NCBI GenBank assembly: GCA_037043455.1
Contig: JAWPHD010005114.1
Span: forward strand, 62,001 to 126,000
DNA length: 64,000 nt
Source: Cyrtodaria siliqua
Lineage: Eukaryota > Mollusca > Bivalvia > Adapedonta > Hiatellidae
Direction: 5' to 3'
Part shown: positions 54,561-64,000 of the stretch, piece after piece
How positions within the stretch are numbered: the stretch's first letter is position 1
Layout of the letters: every line of letters begins with the position of its first letter
Notes under the pieces: model-generated
Told to the model about the DNA's origin: nothing
Seen by the model: only the letters and a program-made list of their open reading frames with translations
The model's database searches: none
Position numbers and translations under genes: made by a program

Positions 54561-54716
54561 AAAAGGCCGCTGTGGGGTAGGCTGTACTTGAGGAGATATC
54601 TGTGTTGTTGTGATTATGTTGCACCTCTAACCAATTATTCTACTCAAGACGTGCAGAACATGCACTTTGTGTTATTGCATGTAAATTCAATGACTTTGAT
54701 TTATGATTTTACTAAC

Positions 54717-55916
54717 CTTGTCTGGTGAAAACCATTCCCAAAGGATATCCATATGCTTGATATAAATCTTTATACCCGTAAAGCGAAGCACCAAATGAAA
54801 TGCCGTTTGTGTGGTACAACATATGTGAACCTGTGTGTACGTTGTAAACATTGACGTAATACGTGGAATGTTTTAGTGTGACGTTGCGTGTGCTGATTGC
54901 ATTGCTCAGTGCATTCCCATCTAGAAGAACGTTCTGAAGTTTGTCACATTCAATAATGATCACGAGATAGTTGATAAAAGCTGCAAATTGGGATGACACA
55001 GTGAACTGATATGACGTCATGTACTGATTTACTGCTGGAACAAATGACATAAACGCGTCTCCATAAGTGTCATAACTATAACTGGGGCTGTACTGCATTA
55101 CCATTAATGGATAAGATCCTCGCACTACAAGCGGATCCGTTGTTGTCATGATTTCTAGAAATTCTCCGGGTTGGCTACTGTATCTTGTTTGTGTGGTGCT
55201 TGTATTTGACCAAGTTATTGTCGTATTTATTTTCAAGCTGTATATTCTAACTATAAATACTGATCTAGGAGGCATGTTTGGTATAATAGATTCGTGACCG
55301 TAGGTATCGGTTGGTGGTATTTGTTCAACGATGTACTTTGTATTACCACCTATACCCTTAGGTATAATTGTAGCCTGATTTCCTGAGAATACTCCAATAT
55401 CTTTGTTACTATTAATAAAGCTTCCGCTTAGATCGAAGGCAGATTGTAATAGATACGTTTGCATTTCTTCTAATTGTACAGTAATCACATCGGTATGAGA
55501 AATGTTGACATGTGTGCCATTAGCAACTGCAACAATCAAGAAGTTACTAGCTACGGTAGATGTTATTGACGAATACGATGCAACTATATACTCTGTTGAC
55601 AGACTCTGTACTGGAAGAGCAGAAACTGCTTCGTAAAAAAGGAATGGATAGGTGATTAAGGTAAGTGCTATATCTACATCAGATTTTACGTGTATGCCTT
55701 TGTTTTCAACCGTTGCATTATGTTCTTGTACTATGCCACTACTAATGATCACTGAAGCTGTACCGCTCAGTATGGGTTGTGTGTGATTCATTCCGATGGC
55801 AGGAGCATTTACAGTCACACTGCCAGAAGTATTTGTCGAAATTAGAAGTTCAATTTGCATTCTTTGTGACCCATATGCGTCCAGTATTCCCACGTAGAAT
55901 TCCTTTCCAATATTAC
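54717..55916 (-). CDS. IgGFc/Ly6 gene, main exon: IgGFc-binding domain
   Basis: A 1200-bp exon between CTATTGAAG| (from 55916) and GACAAG|GTTAGT (to 54717) encodes about 400 residues without interruption. It starts GKEFYVGILDAYGS and ends AYGYPLGMVFTRQ. Both motifs and the internal GVFSGNQATIIPKG, YIVEQIPPTDTYGHES and QYSPSYSYDTYGDAFM follow the layout of the IgGFc-binding N-terminal domain found in FCGBP-like proteins and expanded in bivalves. The domain is a beta-rich extracellular module. Eight N-x-S/T sites are visible (NTS, NHT, NAT, NGT, NIS, NTT, NTS, NVT), fitting a secreted glycoprotein. The exon starts in phase 1, so with the T from the previous exon it forms a Cys codon before NIGKEFY. 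It ends in phase 1. The most likely role is binding to mucus or microbial glycoproteins; this is inferred from the family, not shown here. Confidence 0.93.
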
Positions 55917-56759
55917 CTTCAATAGAAAAGATATCAATGACATCTTAATAAACCACGTCTTATTTATTACCTTCAATAAATAAAACATCATTGACATTTT
56001 AATTCAATAATCATATTCTATTTTAATCTTCGTTAAACATTTAATAACCCCATTTGCTGAATATATATCCACACATTTTGTTGAAGCTTAATACATGCAT
56101 ACAAACTAAAATGTTTTAATAGGGCTTCAATTAAGATTGGCACTGACAATTAAGCCACTCTCTATACATATATAATTTACTTACTAGCTTACTTACGTTC
56201 AGTTGACTTCTGCAAAGTTGCACGTACGCATACACGTGCTCGCTCTCTTGCCCGCCCCTCCCACTCGCTCGCGATAAATACAAAAAAAATTGCAGTCTCG
56301 GCTTGTTCATGAACGGTAGTGAACAATAGTTGCTATAGTTGCGTATATCATCATGATGTTCCTGTCCATTGACTTTCGGTGGAGTTATGTCCCTTTAATG
56401 ATAGTTTATCTGATAGTCTACAGCGGGGGCATTCGTGTCCACAGACACATTTTAAGTATCTACAAGATTCTATATATGTAAAACAGCAAGCTCACTGAGA
56501 AACATTCAGCATCCAAGCGTCCTATCAATCGGAATATGTTGTTGTTGTTTTTCAAAGGAAACCTCCATCGTATTTTTTTTTGATTTAGTATTGAACTATT
56601 GTTTTATATTTATGCAAGGTAACTGGCTGTCAAGTAAGTAAAAGCAACTGGATATCATTGCAAAGCAAGTGAGAGCAACTGGATATCATTGTAAAGTAAC
56701 TGAATATCACTGTAAACCAAGTTTTAAATATATGTTAAAATCTTTGCTTGCGAGCAAGA

Positions 56760-57240
56760 TTCATTTATAAACCACATGCATCTTTACCCTTTTTTGAGTC
56801 ACATGCGTAGCATGACAGGCACTTAGGTCCGTCCATCGTCCGTCACATTTTAACCTGCAACTTATCCATAACTAGAAAATATATAGATTACCTTAAGATA
56901 TATTGTAACACATGTACTATAACTATGGCTCTCATGTTGGCATAGTTATGCCCCTTTTCATAAAACGTATACCTGCAATCTAACCAAGCTCAAAACTGGC
57001 CATAACTTAAAAGGTATTTGAATTTTAATTGTGAAACTGCACACACATATTCCCCTAGGCATGTTGTTACCTAAAACCAATAACTCAATTTCATTTCGGG
57101 AGAGTTATCCACTTGTTCATAAAACTTAAAATCTGCTTGAAAATTCATGTCTTGATGCTGTAAAGTTAGATTGACAAGCACTCGACAAGCGACACAAGTG
57201 TGCAGTGGAACATCCTTCTAGTCTTATTTGACCATCTACA
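56760..57240. repeat. Dispersed repeat with CCGTCCATCGTCCGTC head
   Basis: TGAGTCACATGCGTAGCATG and TAGGTCCGTCCATCGTCCGT begin a block with two related halves. TTAACCTGCAACTTATCC...AACTATGGCTCTCATGTTGGC resembles ACCTGCAATCTAACC...CCATAACTTAAAAGG. It ends near GACAAGCACTCGACAAGC. Same style as 10.8 kb. Confidence 0.5.
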
Positions 57241-58894
57241 TATTTTTAACTTGACTTTGTATCGGACTTAATATTTTAATTCAGCTTGAGTGCCTTACTT
57301 TACTTGTATATGTCTTAGTGTCACGTTCCTTTATGTAGGTAAACATCTAGATAAACTTGATACTGTAGCGTAAGTCAGCTACAGAAAATAACTGTAAAAC
57401 ATTGAAATCCTGATCAGTAGCTTTACAAATCTATATATGTTTTTACAGTATATAGACTTCTGTAGAAATTGTCAATATTGAATTTGATATATTCAAAACA
57501 GATGCTGATTCTAAAGTTGTAACCGACTAACCAAACACTGCTATTAGTACAGTGTATTTCCAAGTCAACTTTTCCTAATTTTAAACCTGATGTTTTCAAT
57601 AAAAAATATTGAAATCTATGTCTACATCTTTATAGTTGTTTTCCCCCACTTAAACGTATCTTCTAACATCCCTTAAATGACAGAACAATACAGCTTGCCC
57701 ACGTATTGGATTCCTTTTTTTTTGAAAGAAGCCAACTTGTTAATGATTGTGTATGAAAGCCGTTGTAGTCATCGCGTAATCTATGTGAATATCGGCGGAA
57801 AAAAGGGAAAGCAGACAAAAATTTATATTGCTGTCATAATGAACATTTGTATAACTTACTTGATTGTCGTGAATGAACTGTGCCATGTCCGTTTTCTATG
57901 TACGCCAGTTGAGTGCACATCTATATAGCATACACAAGTCATAATAAATAATAAGAAATGGTTCGTGTTTGCTTTCATGAGATTATTAAACCAAATAAAA
58001 AATAATCAAAACATGACTTATACATTTTAAAACGGTACGATGCCATTTCTTTTCCTTATTTAAAATGGCGATTAACGCATTCAGGTTACAGAACTAGTTG
58101 ATGAAATATATACATATACATGTTGATCATAAAAATAATTAAAAGTGTTGAACAGTTGATAAAATGTATGTAACACGTATACACACACAATAGGATATTA
58201 TTATTTTTTTGCGGTTAGCTGCTTTAATGCAGAAAAGGAGCAAATCTGAATTCATAGTAAAGCCAAGTTGACTGTTTATCATGTCTTTCACAACATTACA
58301 ATTAGTACATCTATCAATTAATCCATATCCGTTTGACTTCAAATCTTCTTATATACTGAGGGAAAAAAGTTTAGCAAGTTTTTTAGATGAAATATACTGT
58401 ATACAAGATATATTGACATTTTGGTACTTTACGGGCTTGACCCCTACTTTCATTTATTCGTTACGTCATTAAGATGTTCGACTGTTATTGATGTGTGTTT
58501 AATAAAATATTGTGTCTATGGCAGTAGTTTCTTGATTTTACAACCAAAAATGTTTTATTTCCAGGGTGCAAAAAAAACTTGCTAAACTTTTTTCTCTCAG
58601 TATATAGTAAACAGATTAAATTTAGAGTTTTTAATTTTCTTCTTATTCTGTCATAAGTATATTTACATTATTGGTGCGTAAATATTTGCAAAAATTAATT
58701 GAACTATTAAAATAATTATTAATAACGATATGGTAAATATGCAAGCCATGTAGGAAAGACATAACGGGACGCCGTGGGCTTTAAACAAATCGAGATTGCT
58801 TCCATTTAACAGTTTTTGTATTGTATTTGTTCGTCATCGTTCGGGTGAACATTATTTTTGTATATTAGGTAAACTACAACTTGTATAAAAGTCG

Positions 58895-59375
58895 TACAGG
58901 AGTTGTAGCATTCATAGAAAACAGTCAACCAAAGAAAGTAGATATAAAAATCGAACAGGAAATGTAAAATAAAAGGACCACGGCCAACCAAAAAACACGC
59001 ATATAAACAAACAATAATAACAAGTAAATAAGAGGCTAGGTATGTGATATCACAAACATAAATAGTTGACAATAGGGCTACCGTCTTGGAACGGTCAGTG
59101 ACAAAAAGGTGGGTTTAAACTAGGTGCACCAAATATCACCTAACCCGATTGTTATCCAAAGAAAACGGGAGTGTAAATGAAAGAAATCCCCTCCAGGCAA
59201 TATCCTCTTAAAAACTGGTACTCATTGCCTTGGCAGAAGCCAGAGCAACAAGAGGATAACCATTCATGGAAAGACAAGACAAGATTGAAGACAAGCATCA
59301 AACGTTACCGTTCTTTCAGGATTTAGATAGACGTTACCAAATATGTCACCACGTAATCAAAAAGACAAGAATAGC
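58895..59375 (-). repeat. Dispersed repeat family A, long diverged copy (inverted)
   Basis: TTGTAGCATTCATAGAAAAC, GATATCACAAACATAAATAG, CTACCGTCTTGGAACGGTCA and CTTGGCAGAAGCCAGAGCAA. It lies within the intron upstream of the IgGFc exon. Confidence 0.75.
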
Positions 59376-59747
59376 GACAAACAACTAAACATGCAAAATG
59401 ATAGGATCATAAACCGTTTGATAATCTTTTTAAGAAGTTAAATAAAGTACCTAATCAATATTCAAACAGGAAATTTTCCTATAATTCCTAAAATTACTAT
59501 TTGGACGAAAATCACACATTTCTTTGTCTTACAAACTGTGTACAGAATATGCAGCAAACAATGCATACATTGACGGTAAATATGTATATGGATTTACAAA
59601 CCCTAGAATCTAACACACCTATACACACATATTTTAATACGTCAGCAAGCGAATTCAACTGAATTTAATAATTGAAGGACCTCGACAGTATAGGTTGATA
59701 CAACTCATATCCTGGATTGATAATGGAAGATTTATGTTTCTACTTAC

Positions 59748-59835
59748 AAACAGAATCAGTCCAAACATTCTGGCCATATTTGGTGTAAATTTGCAATTCA
59801 GCTTTCATGTAACGGTATGATACAATCGTTATCAC
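59748..59835 (-). CDS. IgGFc/Ly6 gene, 88-bp exon upstream of the IgGFc domain
   Basis: Strong sites flank it: CATTTTCAG|GTGAT (from 59835) and TCTGTTT|GTAAGTA (to 59748). The phase-0 frame reads VITIVSYRYMKAELQIYTKY then GQNVWTDSV and one T. With GT from the next exon this makes a Cys codon, giving TDSV-C-NIGKEFY across the junction. Alternating hydrophobic residues suggest beta strands of an extracellular module, but I do not recognise the family. Phase agreement on both sides is the main support. Confidence 0.75.
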
Positions 59836-60550
59836 CTGAAAATGTAATAGCTATTTCATACATTTAACTGTATTATAATATGTTTATGATAATATAATTT
59901 AAACATAGTCATTAAATACAGTACATGATTGTGATCTCTTGGAAACGAACATATCAATGTCAGTCTTATAGAGATACGACTAAGAAATGTTCTTGTGTTA
60001 ATTAGAGGGCGTCCGTGGCCGAGTGGTTAGAGTTTCTGTCTTGAAATGACTTGCACCTCACCGCTGTGGGTTCGACCTCCCGGAACCAGGACTCTTTATG
60101 TGAGGAAGCTATCCAGAGCTGGCTTGCTTTTTCACCCAGTTGCCCGCCCGTGAACGATAATTGCCTGGCTGGAGGAGTACTAAAGCGACAGAACTGTCTT
60201 ATTACATTGAAACATACGGCTAGCTTTTAAGTGCGTGAAGCCCAAAGGGCATCTCTCTAACTTTAAACTAGCGAATGTTTTTCATAAACCGTAGAAAGAG
60301 GTTGGTTCTATACATTTTTCAGACTTTAATAATGTAAAATTTAATACGTAGTATTTGTGCTAAAATAGTGTTTTAATGCTGTAATATGTACAGCGACTTT
60401 GCCAACATTGTACGCTGAACTAAAGACATTATTTCCCCAAACCAAGAAGAGACCACTTCTCATGTGTTATGTACGAGTCTATCGGCTTAAACTTCATGTG
60501 TGACACCAACCAATATGCATAGATATAAATAACATAACAAAAATACATAC
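59836..60550 (-). other. Intron of the IgGFc/Ly6 gene with a SINE
   Basis: Between ACG|GTATGT (60551/60550) and TTTTCAG|. It contains the complete SINE at 60008-60262; otherwise AT-rich. Confidence 0.6.
60008..60262 (+). mobile_element. Complete tRNA-derived SINE
   Basis: The head has a textbook pol III A box, TGGCCGAGTGG (60016-60026), and B box GGTTCGACC (60069-60077), spaced as in a tRNA-Ser/Leu-type gene. The body GAGGAAGCTATCCAGAGCTG, GTTGCCCGCCCGTGAACGAT and tail GCCCAAAGGGCATCTCTC follow. The copy at 37441 shares the body. It is antisense to the host gene's intron. Confidence 0.88.
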
Positions 60551-60598
60551 CGTTCCTTCAGCGCTTAAAAATAGGAACCGATTTGAAACTATATCCGA
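60551..60598 (-). CDS. IgGFc/Ly6 gene, probable 48-bp exon
   Basis: The donor GGAACG|GTATGT is good. The frame before it reads SDIVSNRFLFLSAEGT, phase 0 to the next exon, and is closed by a TAA about 20 nt upstream. The acceptor is therefore constrained to GCAAAG| (60598) or ATATAG| (about 60588). Neither has a strong polypyrimidine tract, so the 5' edge is less certain than the 3' edge. Confidence 0.6.
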
Positions 60599-61309
60599 CT
60601 TTGCGATTGCCGGTTATATGGTTTGTTACAGTAACCTTCTCTCAAATACCACTGATTAATACTGCTCTCTACTATATTTTATGAAATCAAAGCATGTACT
60701 AATCCGGATATTTTAATTAGAGGATTGAGAATATGCAAGCGAGAGTGAAAGCGGCGCTATCGGTTTTTACTGATATGGTATTGCATTTTTAAAAGGACAC
60801 ACGGCATTCTATAAGTATTTATTAAATACTGAAATTAGCGTCTCGATTTATTTATCCAGTATCATTTTGACTTTAAACCTGCTTTCATATAAGTGAAAAA
60901 AAGTTTTGCGTTTTCCTTGTTTTCGTCTTATTCTAGCATACGTTGAGATATATTATTGGTGCAATATAATCAGCAGTTAATAATACGCAAAACAATTAGC
61001 TTTACACTTTTCTTTATAGTTACTATTAATGACTGAACAAATGCAGGTTATGTAGGGAAAAAAAGTTGAGGCCGTGGGTTTTTCAAATATCAAGATTGCG
61101 GTGTGTCCCTTGAACGGTAAAATGGGCATTATGCAATGACTCGTATGCATACACACGCAGATGGACTAGACCCCACCTATCATGTGTGTTGTTCTGAAGA
61201 TTGAACATTCTCTATATCTTTAAAAAAAAACAATATAACTGTGTAGCTATTTAACACTTAAATCGTATATGTTTAAACACACTGTTTATAATTTTAAAAA
61301 TATACCTAC

Positions 61310-61380
61310 CTTCGCCGTGTCCTTAGTGTCTTGTCTACAGTTACAAGACTTACTAATCGTCGTACAAATGAGGCATTCTA
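61310..61380 (-). CDS. Possible Cys-rich exon at the 5' side of the IgGFc/Ly6 gene
   Basis: GATTTGCAG| (from 61380) and GCGAAG|GTAGGTATA (to 61310) enclose 71 bp. The open frame reads ECLICTTISKSCNCRQDTKD then TAK, ending in phase 0. That fits the exon at 60598 if its GCAAAG acceptor is used. Four cysteines in 13 residues suggest part of a disulfide-rich extracellular domain. The signal-peptide exon was not found and would lie at higher coordinates, possibly outside the window. This could still be chance. Confidence 0.4.
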
Positions 61381-62395
61381 CTGCAAATCTTTGACTGATA
61401 ACTCCATATTTAGAGCACCTCATTTCAGTACTGATAAGATTTGCATTCAAGTTTTAAATCACTGCGGGCCGTTTACAGAACCCATCCGAAGTTCAATTCA
61501 CTGTGCTGATGGTATGAGTCTGTGTTGCACGTGCTATCTATACTAAAGTAAAAAAGAAATGCATATCGGGTATTTCCGCTATATATTCCATGTATAATAT
61601 GCTGCTGTTAATCAGCCATGCCCTTTCGGAAAAAATACCATAACAACACATAACACATCAGATTTATGGCGTCAAAGTTTCGTTATTGAAGCAGGTGAGC
61701 AAACTTAGCTCTGTTTGCAAAACATCTTGGTATTTCTCTGGAATTAAGAGTATATAAATTATAAAGCAGATATTCCCGAGTTGCGTTTCTTTCTTCCTTC
61801 AGTATATTAATCAAATATCATGTACTCAGTATATGTAGTAACCAATTCCGGCTTCCTGATGAGAATGCACTTTTTACTTATTCGTAGTAACACGTGCACT
61901 CTCTATTGTCTTTGCACTGATGACAATGTTGTCTAGGTGGTTCCACACTACTACGGTTTTGATAAAAACAATTGTATTGATTAATATGTGTGTTCATTAC
62001 CTTTAAACACTTGGAGTTGTTATTAACGTGTTTTTCGACAATGTTACGTAATCGTTATGGTGATTAGCCTTAATATGTCGCTTTTATTTCTGTGGAATTA
62101 TAAAGTCGACCATGTCTATGTCGTTACCATACCCCCGCCCCACCCCACCCCCACCCCCACCACACACACACACACACACAAACCAACCCACTATCGTGTA
62201 CATTTATACCGGTCGCTTGAGTCCACTTCGATACTCTAATGTTGGGAGTTTCAGCTCTTGCAGCACTCTTGTTACACGTTACTCATCGTGAGTATTTTAG
62301 ACTCTTGTAAAAGTTCTCAATACCATACTAGACGTGTTTACATAATTGAAATGCACTTATTGTTTTACCTTAAATGGTTACCCATATGAAAAAAA
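61381..62395. other. Unassigned stretch, possible 5' intron
   Basis: No exon could be supported. A (CA)n microsatellite preceded by a C-rich CCCCGCCCCACCCCACCCCC tract is at 62130-62180. Confidence 0.45.
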
Positions 62396-62756
62396 AGGGG
62401 TAACAAAACACTATAACAAAACATGAATGCTATACTAGTATTTTATTAGTGCAGAATTAGTATCACAAATGACATGCAAATGAGGTTAACAAAATACTAA
62501 TAAAACACTAACAAAACACTATTAACAAAACACCAATAAAACACTGTTTAATAACAAAATACTAATGCTGTACTGAAATCTGAATATTAACAAAACACCA
62601 ATAAAATACTGAAACAAAACACTAATAAAAGACTCCTAACAAAACATCAATGCAACACTGTTAACAAAACATCAATGCAACACTGTTAACAAAACATCAA
62701 TGCAACACTTAACAAAACATCAATGAAACACTGTTAACAAAACACTAATAATGTAC
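62396..62756. repeat. AACAAAACACTAAT minisatellite, left part
   Basis: Irregular units AACAAAACA(C/T)(T/C)AAT(A/G)(A/C)AACACTGTT repeat to 62756. The final part (62635-62730) is a regular ~26-bp AACAAAACATCAATGCAACA repeat. It resumes after the SINE at about 63080. Confidence 0.85.
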
Positions 62757-63075
62757 TGTTTGGCTGGTGTGGCACAGTCGGTAGCGCGGCGGATTTGTAA
62801 CCGGAGGCCCCGGGTTCAATCCTCCGTGGTGCCACCGAGTTCTGCGGTGTGTTCTTGGGCAAGACACTTTTCCTTAGCCTCGTCCGTCGGATGGAGACGT
62901 AAACCGGGCGGTCCCGTGTATCGGTCTATCCTCCGAGCACGTTAAAGAACCATAGGAATCTATTTGATAATAAGAGAAGGGCAGGTTCCCGGATTCCTAT
63001 GTATCCTTCCCCTCTCTCTGGGGCGGCTCTAAATAACCTATACTGTGTTGATGAGCTGTTAAACAACATTCAATT
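62757..63075 (+). mobile_element. tRNA-derived SINE of a second family, inserted in the minisatellite
   Basis: A box TGGCACAGTCGGTAGCG (from 62770) and B box GGGTTCAATCC (62812-62822) form a tRNA-like head. The body has CTTGGGCAAGACACTTTTCC, GATGGAGACGTAAACCGGGC, GGTCCCGTGTATCGG and GCACGTTAAAGAACC, a conserved central region typical of SINEs widespread in aquatic animals. The 3' end is ACAACATTCAATTCAATT. ACTGTT borders it on both sides, a possible short target duplication. A 64-codon frame on the head is not a gene. Confidence 0.88.
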
Positions 63076-63200
63076 CAATTAACTGTTCAGCAAAACACAT
63101 ATAGAATACTTTTAACAAAATACTAATAAAACACTAACAAAATTAATACAAAAAATATATATTTAACAAAACATACACAAAATCGGTAAAAATAATAGTC
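63076..63200. repeat. AACAAAACACTAAT minisatellite, right part
   Basis: TTTAACAAAATACTAATAAA and ACACTAACAAAATTAATACA continue the array interrupted by the SINE. Confidence 0.75.
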
Positions 63201-64000
63201 AGAACTTTCACAACTTTGAGTATACAGTTTGTGTATATCAAGCATCAAAACAATAAACAAAGGAGAGAAAATGTCAATAATTGACAAATGCCCCCAAAAC
63301 ATGTGTGACCTATGACCCTAAGAGTGACCTTGGTCTTTGTGGGAAAAAATAAATAAAATTTAAGACAATTAAAAAACTGAACACAACCTACTTGTCGACA
63401 TTAACATTAAGAACTGCTTCAAAATAATGTGTTATCCTTGTATGTCTCTTTTACTTAAGACAGTCACAAGCCTATCTCTACAACTCATGTGGAGTTTTGA
63501 CTGTTACAGCATTAGATGAAAAAATATATTGTGAAAAATAAAAATAAACAGTTTTGCATCCAATGGTAAATCCATTTTCACTGTCCATTCTTCCATTCAA
63601 CTTGAAGACTGTTGTCTAGATCTCAAACCCTGAAAGTGAATGTAAATAGTTTTATGTTAATAGTTGTTTATGAATTTATAATATTTTTGATAATAAGGCA
63701 ATCAAAATGTATAAATATACAGCTTTAAAGTATTATTTGTAATTGTTAAACTGTCATGCTATTACACTTTTGGCATAATTATTTGAGTTCTAATAATTTA
63801 TAGTTTGGTATGGTATATTGGTATAAAGTATCTATTAAAGGAACATATATTATGAGTAAATTATAACCATGCACTGTCATAAAACAGTAAATTCATCAAA
63901 TTACATCATATAGTCAACTATTATGTTACCAACACTTTAAGTTCACATCTTGTCATACAAGTTTTTTTTAAGTACATACAAAAGATTATTTAAACAAACA
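63201..64000. other. Unassigned end of window
   Basis: AT-rich sequence with no recognised gene or repeat; TGACCTATGACCCTAAGAGT plus GACCTTGGTC near 63310 recall the GACCTTGACC words of the tandem-type repeats. Confidence 0.4.

Larger units (their letters stand above)
55917..59747 (-). other. Intron of the IgGFc/Ly6 gene, repeat-bearing
   Basis: Bounded by GTTT|GTAAGT (59748/59747) and the acceptor at 55917. It holds a dispersed repeat at 56760-57240 and a family A copy at 58895-59375. The remainder is AT-rich. A 20-bp near-repeat GAAAAAAGTTTAGCAAGTTT at about 58363 and its reverse complement near 58585 enclose about 220 bp (CTTGCTAAACTTTTTTCTCT), ending in TATACTGAG/CTCAGTATA: a possible small TIR element at 58350-58605. 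Confidence 0.65.

Noticed and set aside
60016..60077. Possible genuine tRNA gene
   Set aside because: A and B boxes are good, but the sequence continues as a SINE body and does not close an acceptor stem.

Overview
This 64 kb window is eukaryotic, AT-rich and dominated by repeats. It most likely comes from a bivalve mollusc. That inference rests on three things: tRNA-derived SINEs and a Jockey-like LINE whose 3' ends carry a GTAAAACAC-type tail, dispersed repeats ending in runs of CCGTCCGT/GACGGACGG, and a secreted-protein gene joining an IgGFc-binding domain to a Thr/Pro mucin linker and a Ly6/uPAR-type (three-finger) domain. I cannot name the species. No bacterial-style operons, rRNA, CRISPR or intact virus were seen.

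Layout. 1-5068 is a 29/30-bp satellite. 5.1-12.9 kb is a patchwork of short non-autonomous elements (MITE-like TIR elements, foldbacks, SINEs) with a 45-bp minisatellite at 6.4-7.3 kb. 13.8-14.3 kb (minus) is a first exon coding for a Myb/SANT-type DNA-binding protein, with a hairpin and a Harbinger-like terminus just upstream. 15-24.3 kb holds a large foldback, a 26-bp VNTR that arose inside a SINE head, a 145-bp tandem repeat and a cluster of palindromes. 24.5-29.9 kb is a second, unrelated 29-bp satellite split by a 5'-truncated LINE carrying an RNase H domain. 30-32.4 kb and 51.2-52.4 kb are two copies of a ~320-bp tandem repeat. 32.4-42 kb is mostly featureless with scattered repeat copies. 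43.2-45.3 kb (minus) is a decayed protein-coding gene.

The main gene lies on the minus strand between about 61.4 and 46.05 kb. Reading in gene order I could chain eight exons by splice sites and codon phase: a short Cys-rich exon (61380-61310), exons at 60598-60551 and 59835-59748, a 1.2-kb exon with the whole IgGFc-binding domain (55916-54717), a Thr/Pro-rich mucin-like exon ending at 52593, then three small exons (48082-48000, 47735-47667, 46163-46050) that together encode one Ly6/uPAR-like domain with the CxxC start and CC....CN end. All phases agree from 60598 to the stop. The product is probably a secreted or surface, heavily glycosylated recognition protein. The introns are packed with the same repeat families found elsewhere. 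The 3' splice site of the first Ly6 exon sits 7 nt from the edge of a foldback transposon.

Limits: exon boundaries, family names and copy counts are read by eye. No database search or alignment was run.
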